A stretch of DNA of 64,000 nucleotides from NCBI RefSeq assembly GCF_004151275.2, contig NZ_CP130821.1:310001-374000 (forward strand), read 5' to 3'. Shown piece by piece: positions 25,025 to 34,048 of the stretch. This DNA is from Flavobacterium dauae. Lineage in GTDB: Bacteria; Bacteroidota; Bacteroidia; Flavobacteriales; Flavobacteriaceae. Below the pieces are notes generated by a model. It worked only from the letters and a program-made list of their open reading frames with translations. It was not told where the DNA came from and did no database searches. Numbering within the stretch: the stretch's first letter is position 1; the number at the start of each line of letters is the position of its first letter. A program made the translations under genes and the position numbers.

Positions 25025-25405
25025 ATGAGAACAATAATTACACTAGCAGTATTAGCTTTAGGATTAAGCGGATTTGCACAGCAACGACAAATGGTAAGAA
25101 CAGATAAAAATTATCAAACAAACCATTATCAACAAAATTATAATGGCAAATACGGAAACTATAGTTTTTCTCGTTTAGATTTATCAAACCGCCAAGAGCG
25201 TATGTTGGTTAATCTGTTAAAAGACAAACAAAACGAAGAACGTTATATTGTTAGAAAATACAGAAAACCAGAGCAAAAGCTGCGTATGTTAGACCGTGAG
25301 TACGATCGTAAAATTCAAAATCTGTTAAGTAGATCTCAATACGATAAATGGAGTAGAATTTACGCATACCAATACAATGCTTATGGAAACAAACGCTGGT
25401 CATAA
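25025..25405 (+). CDS. Small secreted basic protein of unknown function
   Basis: The 126-residue precursor has a signal peptide (MRTIITLAVLALGLSGFAQ). The mature part begins with a Gln/Asn/Tyr-rich stretch (about 20-50), then a charged helical region, LDLSNRQERMLVNLLKDKQNEERYIVRKYRKPEQ ending SRSQYDKWSRIYAYQYN. The helical pattern and the phrase LLSRSQYDKW recall Spy/CpxP-type periplasmic proteins, but the match is weak. A sigma-54-like element lies upstream and a terminator at 25430-25470, so it appears to be transcribed alone and possibly under stress control. Confidence 0.65.
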   Translation: MRTIITLAVLALGLSGFAQQRQMVRTDKNYQTNHYQQNYNGKYGNYSFSRLDLSNRQERMLVNLLKDKQNEERYIVRKYRKPEQKLRMLDREYDRKIQNLLSRSQYDKWSRIYAYQYNAYGNKRWS

Positions 25406-25429
25406 TATAACTATTTATTTTTTAAGTTG

Positions 25430-25472
25430 AAATCCCGATGCTAATTAAGATTAATCATCGGGATTTTTTGTT
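25430..25472. terminator. Bidirectional terminator between the small secreted protein gene and pepP
   Basis: AAATCCCGATG (25430-25440) pairs with CATCGGGATTT (25456-25466), followed by T residues. It lies between converging genes. Confidence 0.7.
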
Positions 25473-25493
25473 TGAACTATTAGAAATCAAAAA

Positions 25494-26786
25494 TTATCTA
25501 TTCATCAACTCTTCAATTTCATCCGCTTCCAACGGAATGTTTTTCATTAAATTTAGCGGTAAACCTTGATTTTGAATCACATAATCATCTTCTAAACGAA
25601 TGCCAAAACCTTCGGCAGGAATATAAAAACCAGGTTCGTTTGTAAACACCATACCTTCAACAAATTTATCGGTTAAAATGCCGTAATCGTGCGTATCTAA
25701 TCCCATGTGGTGCGAAGTTCCGTGCATCATATACTTTTTATAAGCCGGCCAGTCCGGGTTTTCGTTTTGTACATCGGCTTTGTCTAACAAACCTAAACCT
25801 AATAATTCAGAAGTGTATACTTTGCCTAATTCTTTATGATAATCGTACCAATTGTTTCCAGCAACTAACATAGTTTCGGCAGCTTTTTTACAACGTAAAA
25901 CCGCATCGTACACTTCGCGTTGACGAGCTGTGTAACGACCGCTTACAGGAATGGTTCTCGACAAGTCTGATGCGTAATTTGCATATTCTGCCGCAACATC
26001 AAACAAAATTAAATCGCCGTCTTTACACTGTTGGTTATTTTCAATGTAATGCAACACATTCGCGTTGTTTCCTGAAGCAATAATCGGCGTGTACGCAAAA
26101 CCTTTTGAACGGTTGCGTAAAAATTCATGTGCAAACTCGGCTTCAATTTCGTATTCCCAAATGCCGGGTTTAACAAAACCTAAAATTCTGCGGAAACCTT
26201 TCTCGGTAATATCGCAAGCCTGCTGAATTAAAGCGATTTCCTGTGGTTCTTTTACCGAGCGCAAACGCTGTAAAATGGGATTTGATCTTAAATATTGATG
26301 TCCCGGAAAATCATTCTTCATTTTTTTGATAAAACGATCTTCTCGAGTTTCCGTTTCAACCGATGCACGATAATGTTCGTTATTATTAATGTACACATTT
26401 TCGGCTTCCACCATCATTTTTCTAAAAATCGCAGGAAAATCCGATAACCAATAAACGGTTTTAATACCCGAAACTTCAAAAGCACGTTCTTTAGTCAGTT
26501 TTTCGCCTTCCCAAATGGCAATGTGTTCGTTGGTTTCACGCAGAAACAATACTTCACGGTGTTTTTCTTCATAAGCATCCGGGAAAAGTACCAAAATAGA
26601 TTCTTCTTGATCAACGCCTGATAAATAAAAAATATCGCGATGTTGTGCAAAAGGTAACGTAGAATCGGCAGAAACCGGATAAATGTCGTTTGAATTAAAT
26701 ACGGCTAAACTTTGCGGAGCCATTTGAGCGACAAACTTTTTACGGTTTTTTATAAAAAGATTTCGGTCTATTTGATGATATTTCAT
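25494..26786 (-). CDS. pepP: Xaa-Pro aminopeptidase (aminopeptidase P, M24B)
   Basis: Starting at the ATG at 26786 gives 430 residues beginning MKYHQIDRNLFIKNRKKFVAQM, the usual N-terminus. An AMP_N domain (about 1-140) precedes the pita-bread M24 domain with metal ligands in LILFDVAAEYANYASDLSRTIPVSG (two Asp), the His of MMHGTSHHMGLDTHD, and the Glu residues in FTNEPGFYI and GIRLEDDYVI. It removes N-terminal residues before proline. The longer frame up to 26861 would reach the end of the neighbouring regulator gene and adds nothing conserved. Confidence 0.95.
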   Translation of the reverse strand: MKYHQIDRNLFIKNRKKFVAQMAPQSLAVFNSNDIYPVSADSTLPFAQHRDIFYLSGVDQEESILVLFPDAYEEKHREVLFLRETNEHIAIWEGEKLTKERAFEVSGIKTVYWLSDFPAIFRKMMVEAENVYINNNEHYRASVETETREDRFIKKMKNDFPGHQYLRSNPILQRLRSVKEPQEIALIQQACDITEKGFRRILGFVKPGIWEYEIEAEFAHEFLRNRSKGFAYTPIIASGNNANVLHYIENNQQCKDGDLILFDVAAEYANYASDLSRTIPVSGRYTARQREVYDAVLRCKKAAETMLVAGNNWYDYHKELGKVYTSELLGLGLLDKADVQNENPDWPAYKKYMMHGTSHHMGLDTHDYGILTDKFVEGMVFTNEPGFYIPAEGFGIRLEDDYVIQNQGLPLNLMKNIPLEADEIEELMNR

Positions 26787-26860
26787 TGATATAAGTTTTT
26801 TAGAATTACTATATTTCAAAAGTACGCAAATATCAAAAAGTAAGAACCAGCCAAATGGCA

Positions 26861-27442
26861 TTATTTTATGTTTTTGCGAATCCGGCTCATGTGGCGGTCA
26901 GATATTCCCAAAAGCGACGACAAGTAATGTAACGGAATGTCGTGTATTAATTTAGGTTCGTTTTCTAATAATTTCTGATAACGTTCTTCGGGCGAAAGTG
27001 TAAGTAAATCCAAGCGGTATTCATCAATCAAACACAATTGTTTTTCAATAAGATTGTAATAAAACTTGTGAAAATTAGGGTTGTTTTCACGCAATTCTAA
27101 AAAAGTGTTGCGATCAATAATCCATAAACGGCAATTAAAAAGTGCTTTGATGCTTTTTCGCGAAGCTTGTTGAAGTAAAAAACTATTCAATGCCACCGTT
27201 ACCGTATTTTGCATACCTAAATAGGTGGTTTTTTCGTGCCCGTCAATTTCAATAGTATGCCGTAAAACACCTTCATCTATAAAACAGAAATATTTACAAA
27301 TTTCACCTTGTTTTACTAAGAAATCATTTCTTTTTAAAGTGATTTCCTGAAATGATGATTTAAAAGGTTTTAAAGTATCTCTTAAATTTTCAGAAGAAAA
27401 CCCGAATGGTTCATTAAGAAACAAGTTAGAATGATGGTGCAT
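26861..27442 (-). CDS. Crp/Fnr-family transcriptional regulator
   Basis: With the ATG at 27442 the protein has 193 residues: a cyclic-nucleotide-binding-like beta barrel (about 25-115; KRNDFLVKQGEICKYFCFIDEGVLRHTI) and a C-terminal helix-turn-helix (LSPEERYQKLLENEPKLIHDIPLHYLSSLLGISDRHMSRIRKNI). There is no cluster of N-terminal cysteines as in Fnr, nor the RxS cAMP site of Crp, so the ligand is open. It is divergent from the ChaN-like gene at 27520, a plausible target. Confidence 0.85.
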   Translation of the reverse strand: MHHHSNLFLNEPFGFSSENLRDTLKPFKSSFQEITLKRNDFLVKQGEICKYFCFIDEGVLRHTIEIDGHEKTTYLGMQNTVTVALNSFLLQQASRKSIKALFNCRLWIIDRNTFLELRENNPNFHKFYYNLIEKQLCLIDEYRLDLLTLSPEERYQKLLENEPKLIHDIPLHYLSSLLGISDRHMSRIRKNIK

Positions 27443-27489
27443 TTCTGTGAAAGAATTAAAATAAATATAAACATGATAAAGATAAAGAA

Positions 27490-27497
27490 TACCTTTG
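27490..27497 (+). promoter_or_regulatory. -7 box of the ChaN-like gene
   Basis: TACCTTTG, 22 bases before the ATG, in the 77-base divergent gap with the Crp/Fnr-family gene. Confidence 0.55.
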
Positions 27498-27519
27498 TGT
27501 TTTAAAATAAATATTCTGT

Positions 27520-28380
27520 ATGAAATTTCTATTAAGTTTATTGTTATTAACAACATCGGTTGTTTCGGCTCAAGCTCAACCTTATAAAATATTCAATTCT
27601 GAAGGGAAAGAAGTATCGTTTAAAAAAATGAGCAAAAGTCTTCAAAAAGCAGATGTTGTTTTATTTGGCGAATTGCACAACAACGCCATTGCGCATTATC
27701 TTCAGGTAAAAGTTGCGAAGGAGATGGTTGAAAATTCGTCTAAAAAACTGATTGTCGGAGCAGAAATGTTTGAACGTGATCAGGCAGAAATTCTTCAAAA
27801 CTATGTAAAAGGAAATCTTGACGAAAAAGAGTTTGAAAAAGAAATGCGTTTGTGGCCAAATTATAAAACGGATTATAAGCCGTTGTTAAATTTTGCCAAA
27901 GAAAACAATATTAATTATGTAGCAACGAATGTGCCGCGACGTTATGCAAGTTTAGTTTATAAAAAGGGAGTAGAAGCTTTGGATACCTTATCGGCAGAAG
28001 AAAAATCGTGGATTGCACCTTTACCTTTTCCGTATGATAAGAATTTGCCGGGCTACGTAAAAATGATGGATATGTTTAAAGACAGCAACCACTCCAATGA
28101 AAATTTCCCGAAATCGCAGGCTATAAAAGATGCTACAATGGCTCATTTTTTAGTTACAGCATGGCAGTCAAACAGTATCTTTTTACATTTAAACGGATCG
28201 TACCACAGCGATAATTTTGAAGGAATTGGCTGGTATATCAATCAATACAATAAAAATCTACAAGTAAAAACAATTAGCGTTGTGGAGCAAAAAAGCGTAG
28301 AAAGTCTTGATAAAGAGTATCTTAATAAATCCAATTTTATCATTGTTGTTGATGCCGATATGCCTAAAAGTTACGAGTAA
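27520..28380 (+). CDS. ChaN-like (DUF399) haem/iron-related protein
   Basis: The 286-residue precursor has a signal peptide (MKFLLSLLLLTTSVVSAQAQ). The body shows ADVVLFGELHNNAIAHYLQ, LIVGAEMFERDQAEIL and LWPNYKTDYKPLLNFAKENNINYVATNVPRRYASLV, the pattern of ChaN-like proteins, some of which bind haem and are iron-regulated. It lacks the lipobox of classical ChaN lipoproteins, so it is probably soluble in the periplasm. No haem operon genes adjoin; the divergent regulator may control it. Confidence 0.85.
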   Translation: MKFLLSLLLLTTSVVSAQAQPYKIFNSEGKEVSFKKMSKSLQKADVVLFGELHNNAIAHYLQVKVAKEMVENSSKKLIVGAEMFERDQAEILQNYVKGNLDEKEFEKEMRLWPNYKTDYKPLLNFAKENNINYVATNVPRRYASLVYKKGVEALDTLSAEEKSWIAPLPFPYDKNLPGYVKMMDMFKDSNHSNENFPKSQAIKDATMAHFLVTAWQSNSIFLHLNGSYHSDNFEGIGWYINQYNKNLQVKTISVVEQKSVESLDKEYLNKSNFIIVVDADMPKSYE

Positions 28381-28385
28381 GTTTT

Positions 28386-28430
28386 AAAGGCAAATGACGT
28401 TCGACATTAAGACATTCGACTTTGGACTAT
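28386..28430. repeat. Family D repeat fragment
   Basis: The segment includes ACATTCGACTTTGGAC, related to ACATTCGACTTTAAGAC in the sdhA-sdhB gap (31457-31473). It is probably a decayed copy of a short intergenic repeat. Confidence 0.35.
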
Positions 28431-28499
28431 TATAGTTTAAACTGATTATAAATAGCAAAATAAACCAATTAACATTTTTTTTGTTTTTATAATTAGCCG

Positions 28500-28507
28500 T
28501 ATTTTTG
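28500..28507 (+). promoter_or_regulatory. -7 box of sdhCAB
   Basis: TATTTTTG, 38 bases before the sdhC ATG. A TTG lies 16 bases upstream, shorter than the usual spacing. Confidence 0.5.
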
Positions 28508-28545
28508 TGTGATTTTTTAAGAAGAAAAACTAGTAACATTACATT

Positions 28546-29388
28546 ATGGCAAAATCTGCACTATTAAAGTCGTCACTTGGTAAAAAATACTGGATGGCAC
28601 TTACGGGGTTATTTTTATGCTTGTTTTTAGTAGGTCACTTAGCGGGTAACTTGCAGTTGATTTTTGGAACTGATCTTCAGTTCAATCAATATGCGTACTT
28701 TATGACCTCTAATCCGGCAATTAAAATTTTATCGTACTTAACGTATTTTTCAATCTTATTTCACGCGGTAGATGGTATCATGTTAACCATCCAAAATAAA
28801 AAAGCGCGACCGGTAGGATACGTAAAAAACAATGCAGCGGCAAACAGTACTTGGCAATCAAGAAATATGGCGATTTTAGGAACGCTGTTGTTGGTTTTCA
28901 TTGCAACGCATATGGTGAATTTCTGGGCTAAAATGCACTTTTCAGAAATGCCTTTGCAACAACAAACGGTTTCTCAGCCGGTTCCAATGACAGGGCAAAC
29001 TATTGATGTAGTTGTTTACAATACTACAACGGGAAGCTTTATTGCAAAACAACAAGTAGAAGGCGGAGAATTTGAAGTAAGAAACAATAAAGAATTCTAC
29101 ATTAAAGGTTCTGATGTTAAATTTGCCGAAGGTTATAAAGATTTGTACAAAATCACGGTAGATTTCTTTAAAGACCCTCAGTACGGATTAATTTTTACAA
29201 TTTTCTATGTGTTCTCAATGTGTGTATTGGCATTCCATTTATTACACGGTTTTGCAAGTGCGTTTCAATCATTAGGGGCTAATAATCCTAAATACAACGG
29301 ATTAATTAAAGGATTAGGTAAATTATTTGCAATCATTGTGCCTTTATTGTTTGCAATTATCCCGATTTACATTCACTTCATTAAATAA
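28546..29388 (+). CDS. sdhC: Succinate dehydrogenase / fumarate reductase cytochrome b subunit
   Basis: This is the haem-b membrane anchor of complex II. The 280-residue chain has five membrane helices, with haem-ligand candidates His31 (GHLAGN), His73 (LFHAVDG), His122 (ATHMVNFW) and the pair in FHLLHGF near 220. It heads sdhCAB. Compared with the roughly 220-230 residues I expect for this family, it has about 50 extra residues in the loop from about 130 to 200 (rich in Gln, Val and Thr), which would lie between helices 3 and 4. No separate sdhD is needed in this class. Confidence 0.93.
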   Translation: MAKSALLKSSLGKKYWMALTGLFLCLFLVGHLAGNLQLIFGTDLQFNQYAYFMTSNPAIKILSYLTYFSILFHAVDGIMLTIQNKKARPVGYVKNNAAANSTWQSRNMAILGTLLLVFIATHMVNFWAKMHFSEMPLQQQTVSQPVPMTGQTIDVVVYNTTTGSFIAKQQVEGGEFEVRNNKEFYIKGSDVKFAEGYKDLYKITVDFFKDPQYGLIFTIFYVFSMCVLAFHLLHGFASAFQSLGANNPKYNGLIKGLGKLFAIIVPLLFAIIPIYIHFIK

Positions 29389-29409
29389 TCATATAAAGTA
29401 AGATTGATT

Positions 29410-31410
29410 ATGGCATTAGATAATAAAATTCCACAAGGTCCAATTGCAAGCAAATGGACAGACTATAAAAATCACATCAACCTGATCAACCCGGCAAACA
29501 AGCGTAACATCGATGTTATTATTGTTGGTACTGGTTTGGCAGGTGGTTCGGCAGCAGCCACTTTAGCAGAATTAGGATATAATGTAAAAGCATTTTGCTA
29601 TCAGGATTCTCCTCGTCGTGCACACTCTATTGCGGCACAAGGAGGAATCAACGCAGCTAAAAATTATCAGGGAGACGGCGATTCTATCTACCGTTTATTT
29701 TATGAAACAGTAAAAGGGGGCGATTACCGTTCACGCGAAGCAAACGTTCACCGTTTGGCTGAGGTTTCTGTAAACATCATTGACCAATGTGTGGCACAAG
29801 GTGTGCCGTTGGCTCGTGAATACGGTGGTTTGTTAGACAACCGCTCATTTGGAGGAACACAGGTTTCACGTACATTCTACGCTAAAGGTCAAACAGGTCA
29901 GCAATTATTATTAGGAGCTTATTCTGCAATGAACCGCCAAATTGGTCGTGGAAAAATCAAAATGTACAACCGTCACGAAATGTTAGATGTTGTAATCGTG
30001 AACGGAAAAGCACGCGGAATCATTGCACGTAACTTGGTTACAGGAGAAATTGAACGTCACTCTGCACACGCTGTAGTTATTGCAACAGGTGGTTACGGAA
30101 ACGTATTTTTCTTATCAACAAATGCAATGGGTTCTAACGTAACAGCAGCCTGGAAAGCACACAAACGCGGAGCTTACTTTGCAAACCCTTGTTACACACA
30201 AATTCACCCAACGTGTATTCCGGTTACTGGTGATCATCAATCGAAATTAACATTGATGTCTGAATCATTACGTAACGACGGACGTATTTGGGTTCCAAAA
30301 AAATTAGAAGATGCGCAGGCAATCCGTGAAGGAAAATTAAAAGCGACACAAATTGCCGAAGCTGATAGAGATTATTACTTAGAACGCCGTTATCCGTCAT
30401 TTGGTAACTTGGTACCACGCGACGTTGCGTCTCGTGCAGCTAAAGAGCGTTGCGATGCCGGTTTTGGTGTAAACGCCACAGGCGAAGCTGTTTATTTAGA
30501 TTTTGCTTCGGCTATTGACCGTTACGGAAAAGAACAGGCACGTATTCACCATTTAGATGAAAACGATGCAAAATTAGTTTACGATTTAGGTAAAAAAGTA
30601 GTAGAGAATAAATACGGAAACTTATTCCAGATGTACTACAAAATCGTTGACGAAGATCCATATACAACACCAATGATGATCTATCCGGCGGTACACTATA
30701 CCATGGGTGGCGTTTGGGTTGATTACAACTTAATGACTACGATTGAAGGTTGTTACTGTTTAGGCGAGGCAAACTTCTCTGATCACGGAGCAAACCGTTT
30801 GGGAGCTTCGGCTTTAATGCAAGGTTTGGCAGACGGATACTTTGTGTTGCCTTACACTATTGGAGATTATTTGTCAAAAGATATTCGTACAGGTAAAATT
30901 TCGACTGATACACCTGAATTTGAGGAAGCTGAAAACAATGTCCGTTCAATGATTGATCACTTAATGAACAATAAAGGAGAACATTCAGTTGACTACTTCC
31001 ATAAAAAATTAGGTAAAATCATGTGGAATAAGGTTGGAATGGCTCGTAACGCACAAGGTTTAACAGAAGCTATGGACGAAATTGCTGCATTGCGCGAAGA
31101 CTTCTACAAAAACGTAAAAGTATCCGGAAAAGCCGAATCATTCAACCAAGAGTTAGAAAAAGCCTTGCGTGTAGCCGATTTCTTAGAATTAGGTGAGTTA
31201 TTTGCTAAAGATGCGTTACATCGCGAAGAATCTTGTGGAGGTCACTTCCGTGAAGAACACCAGACAGAAGAAGGAGAAGCAAAACGCGACGATGAAAACT
31301 TCTCGTACGTAGCAGCTTGGGAATACAAAGGAAATCCGCGTGAAGCAATTCTTCACAAAGAATCTTTAGTATATGAAAATATTAAAATGGTAACCCGTAG
31401 TTATAAGTAA
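29410..31410 (+). CDS. sdhA: Succinate dehydrogenase flavoprotein subunit
   Basis: The 666-residue subunit oxidises succinate to fumarate with covalent FAD. It shows the dinucleotide fold [21 protein letters not shown], the flavin-linking histidine segment [20 protein letters not shown], the active-site HPTCIP region and [19 protein letters not shown]. It follows sdhC by 21 bases. The ATG at 29410 is preferred over an in-frame TTG six bases earlier. The C-terminus ends [20 protein letters not shown] ... as usual for this branch. Confidence 0.97.
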   Translation: MALDNKIPQGPIASKWTDYKNHINLINPANKRNIDVIIVGTGLAGGSAAATLAELGYNVKAFCYQDSPRRAHSIAAQGGINAAKNYQGDGDSIYRLFYETVKGGDYRSREANVHRLAEVSVNIIDQCVAQGVPLAREYGGLLDNRSFGGTQVSRTFYAKGQTGQQLLLGAYSAMNRQIGRGKIKMYNRHEMLDVVIVNGKARGIIARNLVTGEIERHSAHAVVIATGGYGNVFFLSTNAMGSNVTAAWKAHKRGAYFANPCYTQIHPTCIPVTGDHQSKLTLMSESLRNDGRIWVPKKLEDAQAIREGKLKATQIAEADRDYYLERRYPSFGNLVPRDVASRAAKERCDAGFGVNATGEAVYLDFASAIDRYGKEQARIHHLDENDAKLVYDLGKKVVENKYGNLFQMYYKIVDEDPYTTPMMIYPAVHYTMGGVWVDYNLMTTIEGCYCLGEANFSDHGANRLGASALMQGLADGYFVLPYTIGDYLSKDIRTGKISTDTPEFEEAENNVRSMIDHLMNNKGEHSVDYFHKKLGKIMWNKVGMARNAQGLTEAMDEIAALREDFYKNVKVSGKAESFNQELEKALRVADFLELGELFAKDALHREESCGGHFREEHQTEEGEAKRDDENFSYVAAWEYKGNPREAILHKESLVYENIKMVTRSYK

Positions 31411-31480
31411 TTTAGTCGAAAGTCACCAGTCAAAAGTCATAATGTCCGACTTTTGACATTCGACTTTAAGACTTTAAAAA
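31411..31480. repeat. Hairpin repeat (family D) in the sdhA-sdhB gap
   Basis: A perfect inner stem GTCAAAAGTC (31429-31438) / GACTTTTGAC (31448-31457) is enclosed by AGTCGAA (31414-31420) / TTCGACT (31459-31465). Similar AAGTCGAAAGTC sequence occurs at 61443-61455. The element sits inside the operon. Confidence 0.6.
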
Positions 31481-31489
31481 CTAGATAAG

Positions 31490-32233
31490 ATGAATCTTAC
31501 ATTAAAAATTTGGCGTCAAAAAAACGCAAAAGATAAAGGTCAAATGGTCGATTACAAAATCGGCGGAATTGAACCTGATATGTCATTCCTTGAAATGTTA
31601 GACGTTTTAAATAACGAATTAGTTGAAAAAGGAGATGACCCAGTAGCTTTTGATCACGATTGTCGTGAAGGAATTTGTGGTATGTGTTCTTTGTTTATCA
31701 ATGGTGAAGCACACGGACCAGATCGCGGTATTACAACTTGCCAGTTACACATGCGTAAGTTTAAAGATGGCGATACTATTTATATAGAACCGTTTCGTGC
31801 AAAAGCATTTCCGGTAATTAAAGACTTGGTAGTTGATCGTTCATCGTTTGACCGCATTCAGCATGCCGGTGGATTTATTTCGGTAAATACTTCAGGAAAT
31901 ACGCAGGATGCTAACAACATTCCAATTAAAAAACACGATGCAGACCGTGCGTTCGATGCAGCAACCTGTATTGGTTGTGGTGCGTGTGTGGCTTCTTGTA
32001 AAAACTCTTCGGCTATGCTATTTGTTTCTGCAAAAGTTTCTCAGTTTGCTTTGTTGCCGCAAGGTCGCGTTGAAGCTACAGAACGTGTGTTAAATATGGT
32101 AGAAGCAATGGATCAGGAAGGATTTGGTAACTGTACCAATACCGGAGCTTGTGAAGTAGAATGCCCTAAAGGAATTTCTTTAGAGAACATTGCCCGTATG
32201 AACCGCGAATATTTAGCTGCTTCTGTTAAGTAA
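31490..32233 (+). CDS. sdhB: Succinate dehydrogenase iron-sulfur subunit
   Basis: The 247-residue subunit carries electrons from FAD to the haem. Its N-terminal ferredoxin domain has the [2Fe-2S] ligands in CREGICGMC and GITTCQLH; the C-terminal part has [13 protein letters not shown] and [15 protein letters not shown] for the [4Fe-4S] and [3Fe-4S] clusters. It is the last gene of sdhCAB, ended by a terminator at 32260-32287. Confidence 0.97.
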   Translation: MNLTLKIWRQKNAKDKGQMVDYKIGGIEPDMSFLEMLDVLNNELVEKGDDPVAFDHDCREGICGMCSLFINGEAHGPDRGITTCQLHMRKFKDGDTIYIEPFRAKAFPVIKDLVVDRSSFDRIQHAGGFISVNTSGNTQDANNIPIKKHDADRAFDAATCIGCGACVASCKNSSAMLFVSAKVSQFALLPQGRVEATERVLNMVEAMDQEGFGNCTNTGACEVECPKGISLENIARMNREYLAASVK

Positions 32234-32259
32234 TAGATATAATAAAATATTTTAATAAA

Positions 32260-32287
32260 AATCCGGACTTATGTTCGGATTTTTTTA
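32260..32287 (+). terminator. Terminator of sdhCAB
   Basis: AATCCGGAC and GTTCGGATT pair with one G-U in the plus-strand RNA around TTAT, followed by seven T residues. Confidence 0.75.
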
Positions 32288-32314
32288 TTTTAGTAAAAAT
32301 TATAAACTTATAAA

Positions 32315-33130
32315 ATGAAACATTTTTACACATTATTACTGCTTTTTGTTGCTAATGCAGCTTTTTCTCAATTTACACATTTAAAACCCAATGAAGAAGT
32401 TCCGGAAGAAGTACTTCTTGTAAAAACAGATGGTAGCTCTATGACAGGTCATGTTAGAAATAACAAAATGGATTATGTGTTACTTCGTATATTATCTCAA
32501 GATGTAAGCTCTTTTAAGCATGCAAATGTAGAAGTTGATAAAATACGTTTTAAGCCCGAGGGTAACACAGATTACCAAGAAATTCCAATAAATGAAATTA
32601 AATATATTATACTACAAACAGAAAAACCTCAAAGGTATGACAGGATAAATGTTTATAGATTTAAAAGAAAAACGTTAGAATTAAAGGATAAAGAACCGGC
32701 AATGATGATGCAAACTCCGTTGGTTGATGATTTTATTGTAATGTATGCCAATTTTTATTTTAATATGGGACAGAATGGAGCCGTACACGACAAATATAAT
32801 ATTTTTGTACGTTTAAAGGATAGTGATAAAACCTATTATATGAACTTTATGCCTGTGGTTAAAAATCATCATAACTTTCCATTACTAAAAATACTGGCAC
32901 CAAATAATAAGAAATTTACCGATTATATTGATAAATTAAGCAATAAAAAATCTGCTGAGAATAAAGAATACCACGTATTAGAAGATGCTTTGATGGAAGA
33001 ATTAAAAGCGTATTTCAAAGCAGAAAGAAAAAATCTGTCAATATTAGATCAAAAATCAATTACTGCAAATGAAAAATATAAGCTAATGTTTAGCTTCATT
33101 AGCAAGAAATTAGAATCATTTTCTGATTAA
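32315..33130 (+). CDS. Secreted protein of unknown function
   Basis: The 271-residue precursor starts with a signal peptide (MKHFYTLLLLFVANAAFS). The early mature part (VLLVKTDGSSMTGHVRNNKMDYVLL ... IPINEIKYIIL) looks like a small beta-barrel domain, a pattern seen where proteins describe 'conversion' of a value by strand-rich folds. The later half is helical and lysine-rich (residues 200-271). No family, catalytic motif or lipobox was recognised. It stands alone between sdhB and the amidase gene. Confidence 0.6.
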   Translation: MKHFYTLLLLFVANAAFSQFTHLKPNEEVPEEVLLVKTDGSSMTGHVRNNKMDYVLLRILSQDVSSFKHANVEVDKIRFKPEGNTDYQEIPINEIKYIILQTEKPQRYDRINVYRFKRKTLELKDKEPAMMMQTPLVDDFIVMYANFYFNMGQNGAVHDKYNIFVRLKDSDKTYYMNFMPVVKNHHNFPLLKILAPNNKKFTDYIDKLSNKKSAENKEYHVLEDALMEELKAYFKAERKNLSILDQKSITANEKYKLMFSFISKKLESFSD

Positions 33131-33163
33131 TTATCCTGTTTTATAATGAAATTATTTTTTTAA

Positions 33164-33931
33164 ATGAAAATCGCTCTATTACAATTCAATACCCTTTGGG
33201 AAGATAAAGCCGCTAATTTAGAAAAAGTTGCCAAGCTAATAAGATCATTACCTAATGATGTAGATTTAGTTGTTTTGCCCGAAATGTTTACCACGGGTTT
33301 TACCATGAATCCCGAATTGGTTGCTGAAGACGAACAAGGCAAAACATTACAAATTATTCAAGAATTAGCTTTAAATAAACAAACTGCTATTACAGGCAGT
33401 TGGGTTGTAAAAGAAGAAAATAATTATTATAACCGCTTGTATTTTGTTTTTCCCGATGGATCTTTCCAAACCTATAACAAACGCCATTTGTTTACATTAG
33501 CTGGCGAGGAAAAAGTTTATAACCCGGGTAATAAAAAATTAATTGTTAGCTATAAAGGCTGGAATATTTGTCCGTTGGTTTGTTACGATCTGCGTTTTCC
33601 GGTTTATTCGCGAATTGTCAACCAAAATTACGATTTATTGATTTATGTAGCTTCGTGGCCTGATCGCCGAATTGATGCTTGGGATGCCTTGCTAAAAGCC
33701 CGTGCCATTGAAAATATGAGCTATGTGATAGCCGTAAACCGTTGCGGAACCGACCCTAACAGTGTGTTTTATTCTGGGCATTCACAAGCGTTAGATTATA
33801 TGGGCAGTTACTTACAACCGCCAATGACCAACGAAAACGTTAAAATAATAACTATAGAAAAAGAACCGCTTTTAAAAGCCCGGACCAAATTTGCTTTTTT
33901 AAACGATGCAGATAATTTCGAGATAAAATAG
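33164..33931 (+). CDS. Nitrilase-family amidohydrolase (omega-amidase like)
   Basis: The 255-residue enzyme has the complete carbon-nitrogen hydrolase triad: Glu40 in VVLPEMFTTGF, Lys106 in YNKRHLF and Cys140 in CPLVCYDLRFPVYSR. The sequence around these (AITGSWV, VYNPGNKK, VASWPDRRIDAWDALLKARAIEN) is closest to the YafV/Nit2 omega-amidases, which hydrolyse alpha-ketoglutaramate in methionine salvage and metabolite repair. The exact substrate is inferred. It is cytoplasmic and complete. Confidence 0.9.
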   Translation: MKIALLQFNTLWEDKAANLEKVAKLIRSLPNDVDLVVLPEMFTTGFTMNPELVAEDEQGKTLQIIQELALNKQTAITGSWVVKEENNYYNRLYFVFPDGSFQTYNKRHLFTLAGEEKVYNPGNKKLIVSYKGWNICPLVCYDLRFPVYSRIVNQNYDLLIYVASWPDRRIDAWDALLKARAIENMSYVIAVNRCGTDPNSVFYSGHSQALDYMGSYLQPPMTNENVKIITIEKEPLLKARTKFAFLNDADNFEIK

Positions 33932-34048
33932 TAAAAACTATCTTTTAAAAAACAACATTTCATAAAAACAATTTTTTTAATAAAATTAACATCGTGTTAA
34001 TTTTTTTTGTTATATTTACAATTCAACTAATTAAAAAAATAAGTATTT

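Noticed and set aside
26787..26861. N-terminal extension of aminopeptidase P
   Set aside because: No conserved residues; the ATG at 26786 gives the usual N-terminus.
28546..32233. Fumarate reductase instead of succinate dehydrogenase
   Set aside because: Sequence alone cannot separate the two in this class; the aerobic context and gene order favour succinate dehydrogenase, but reversibility remains possible.
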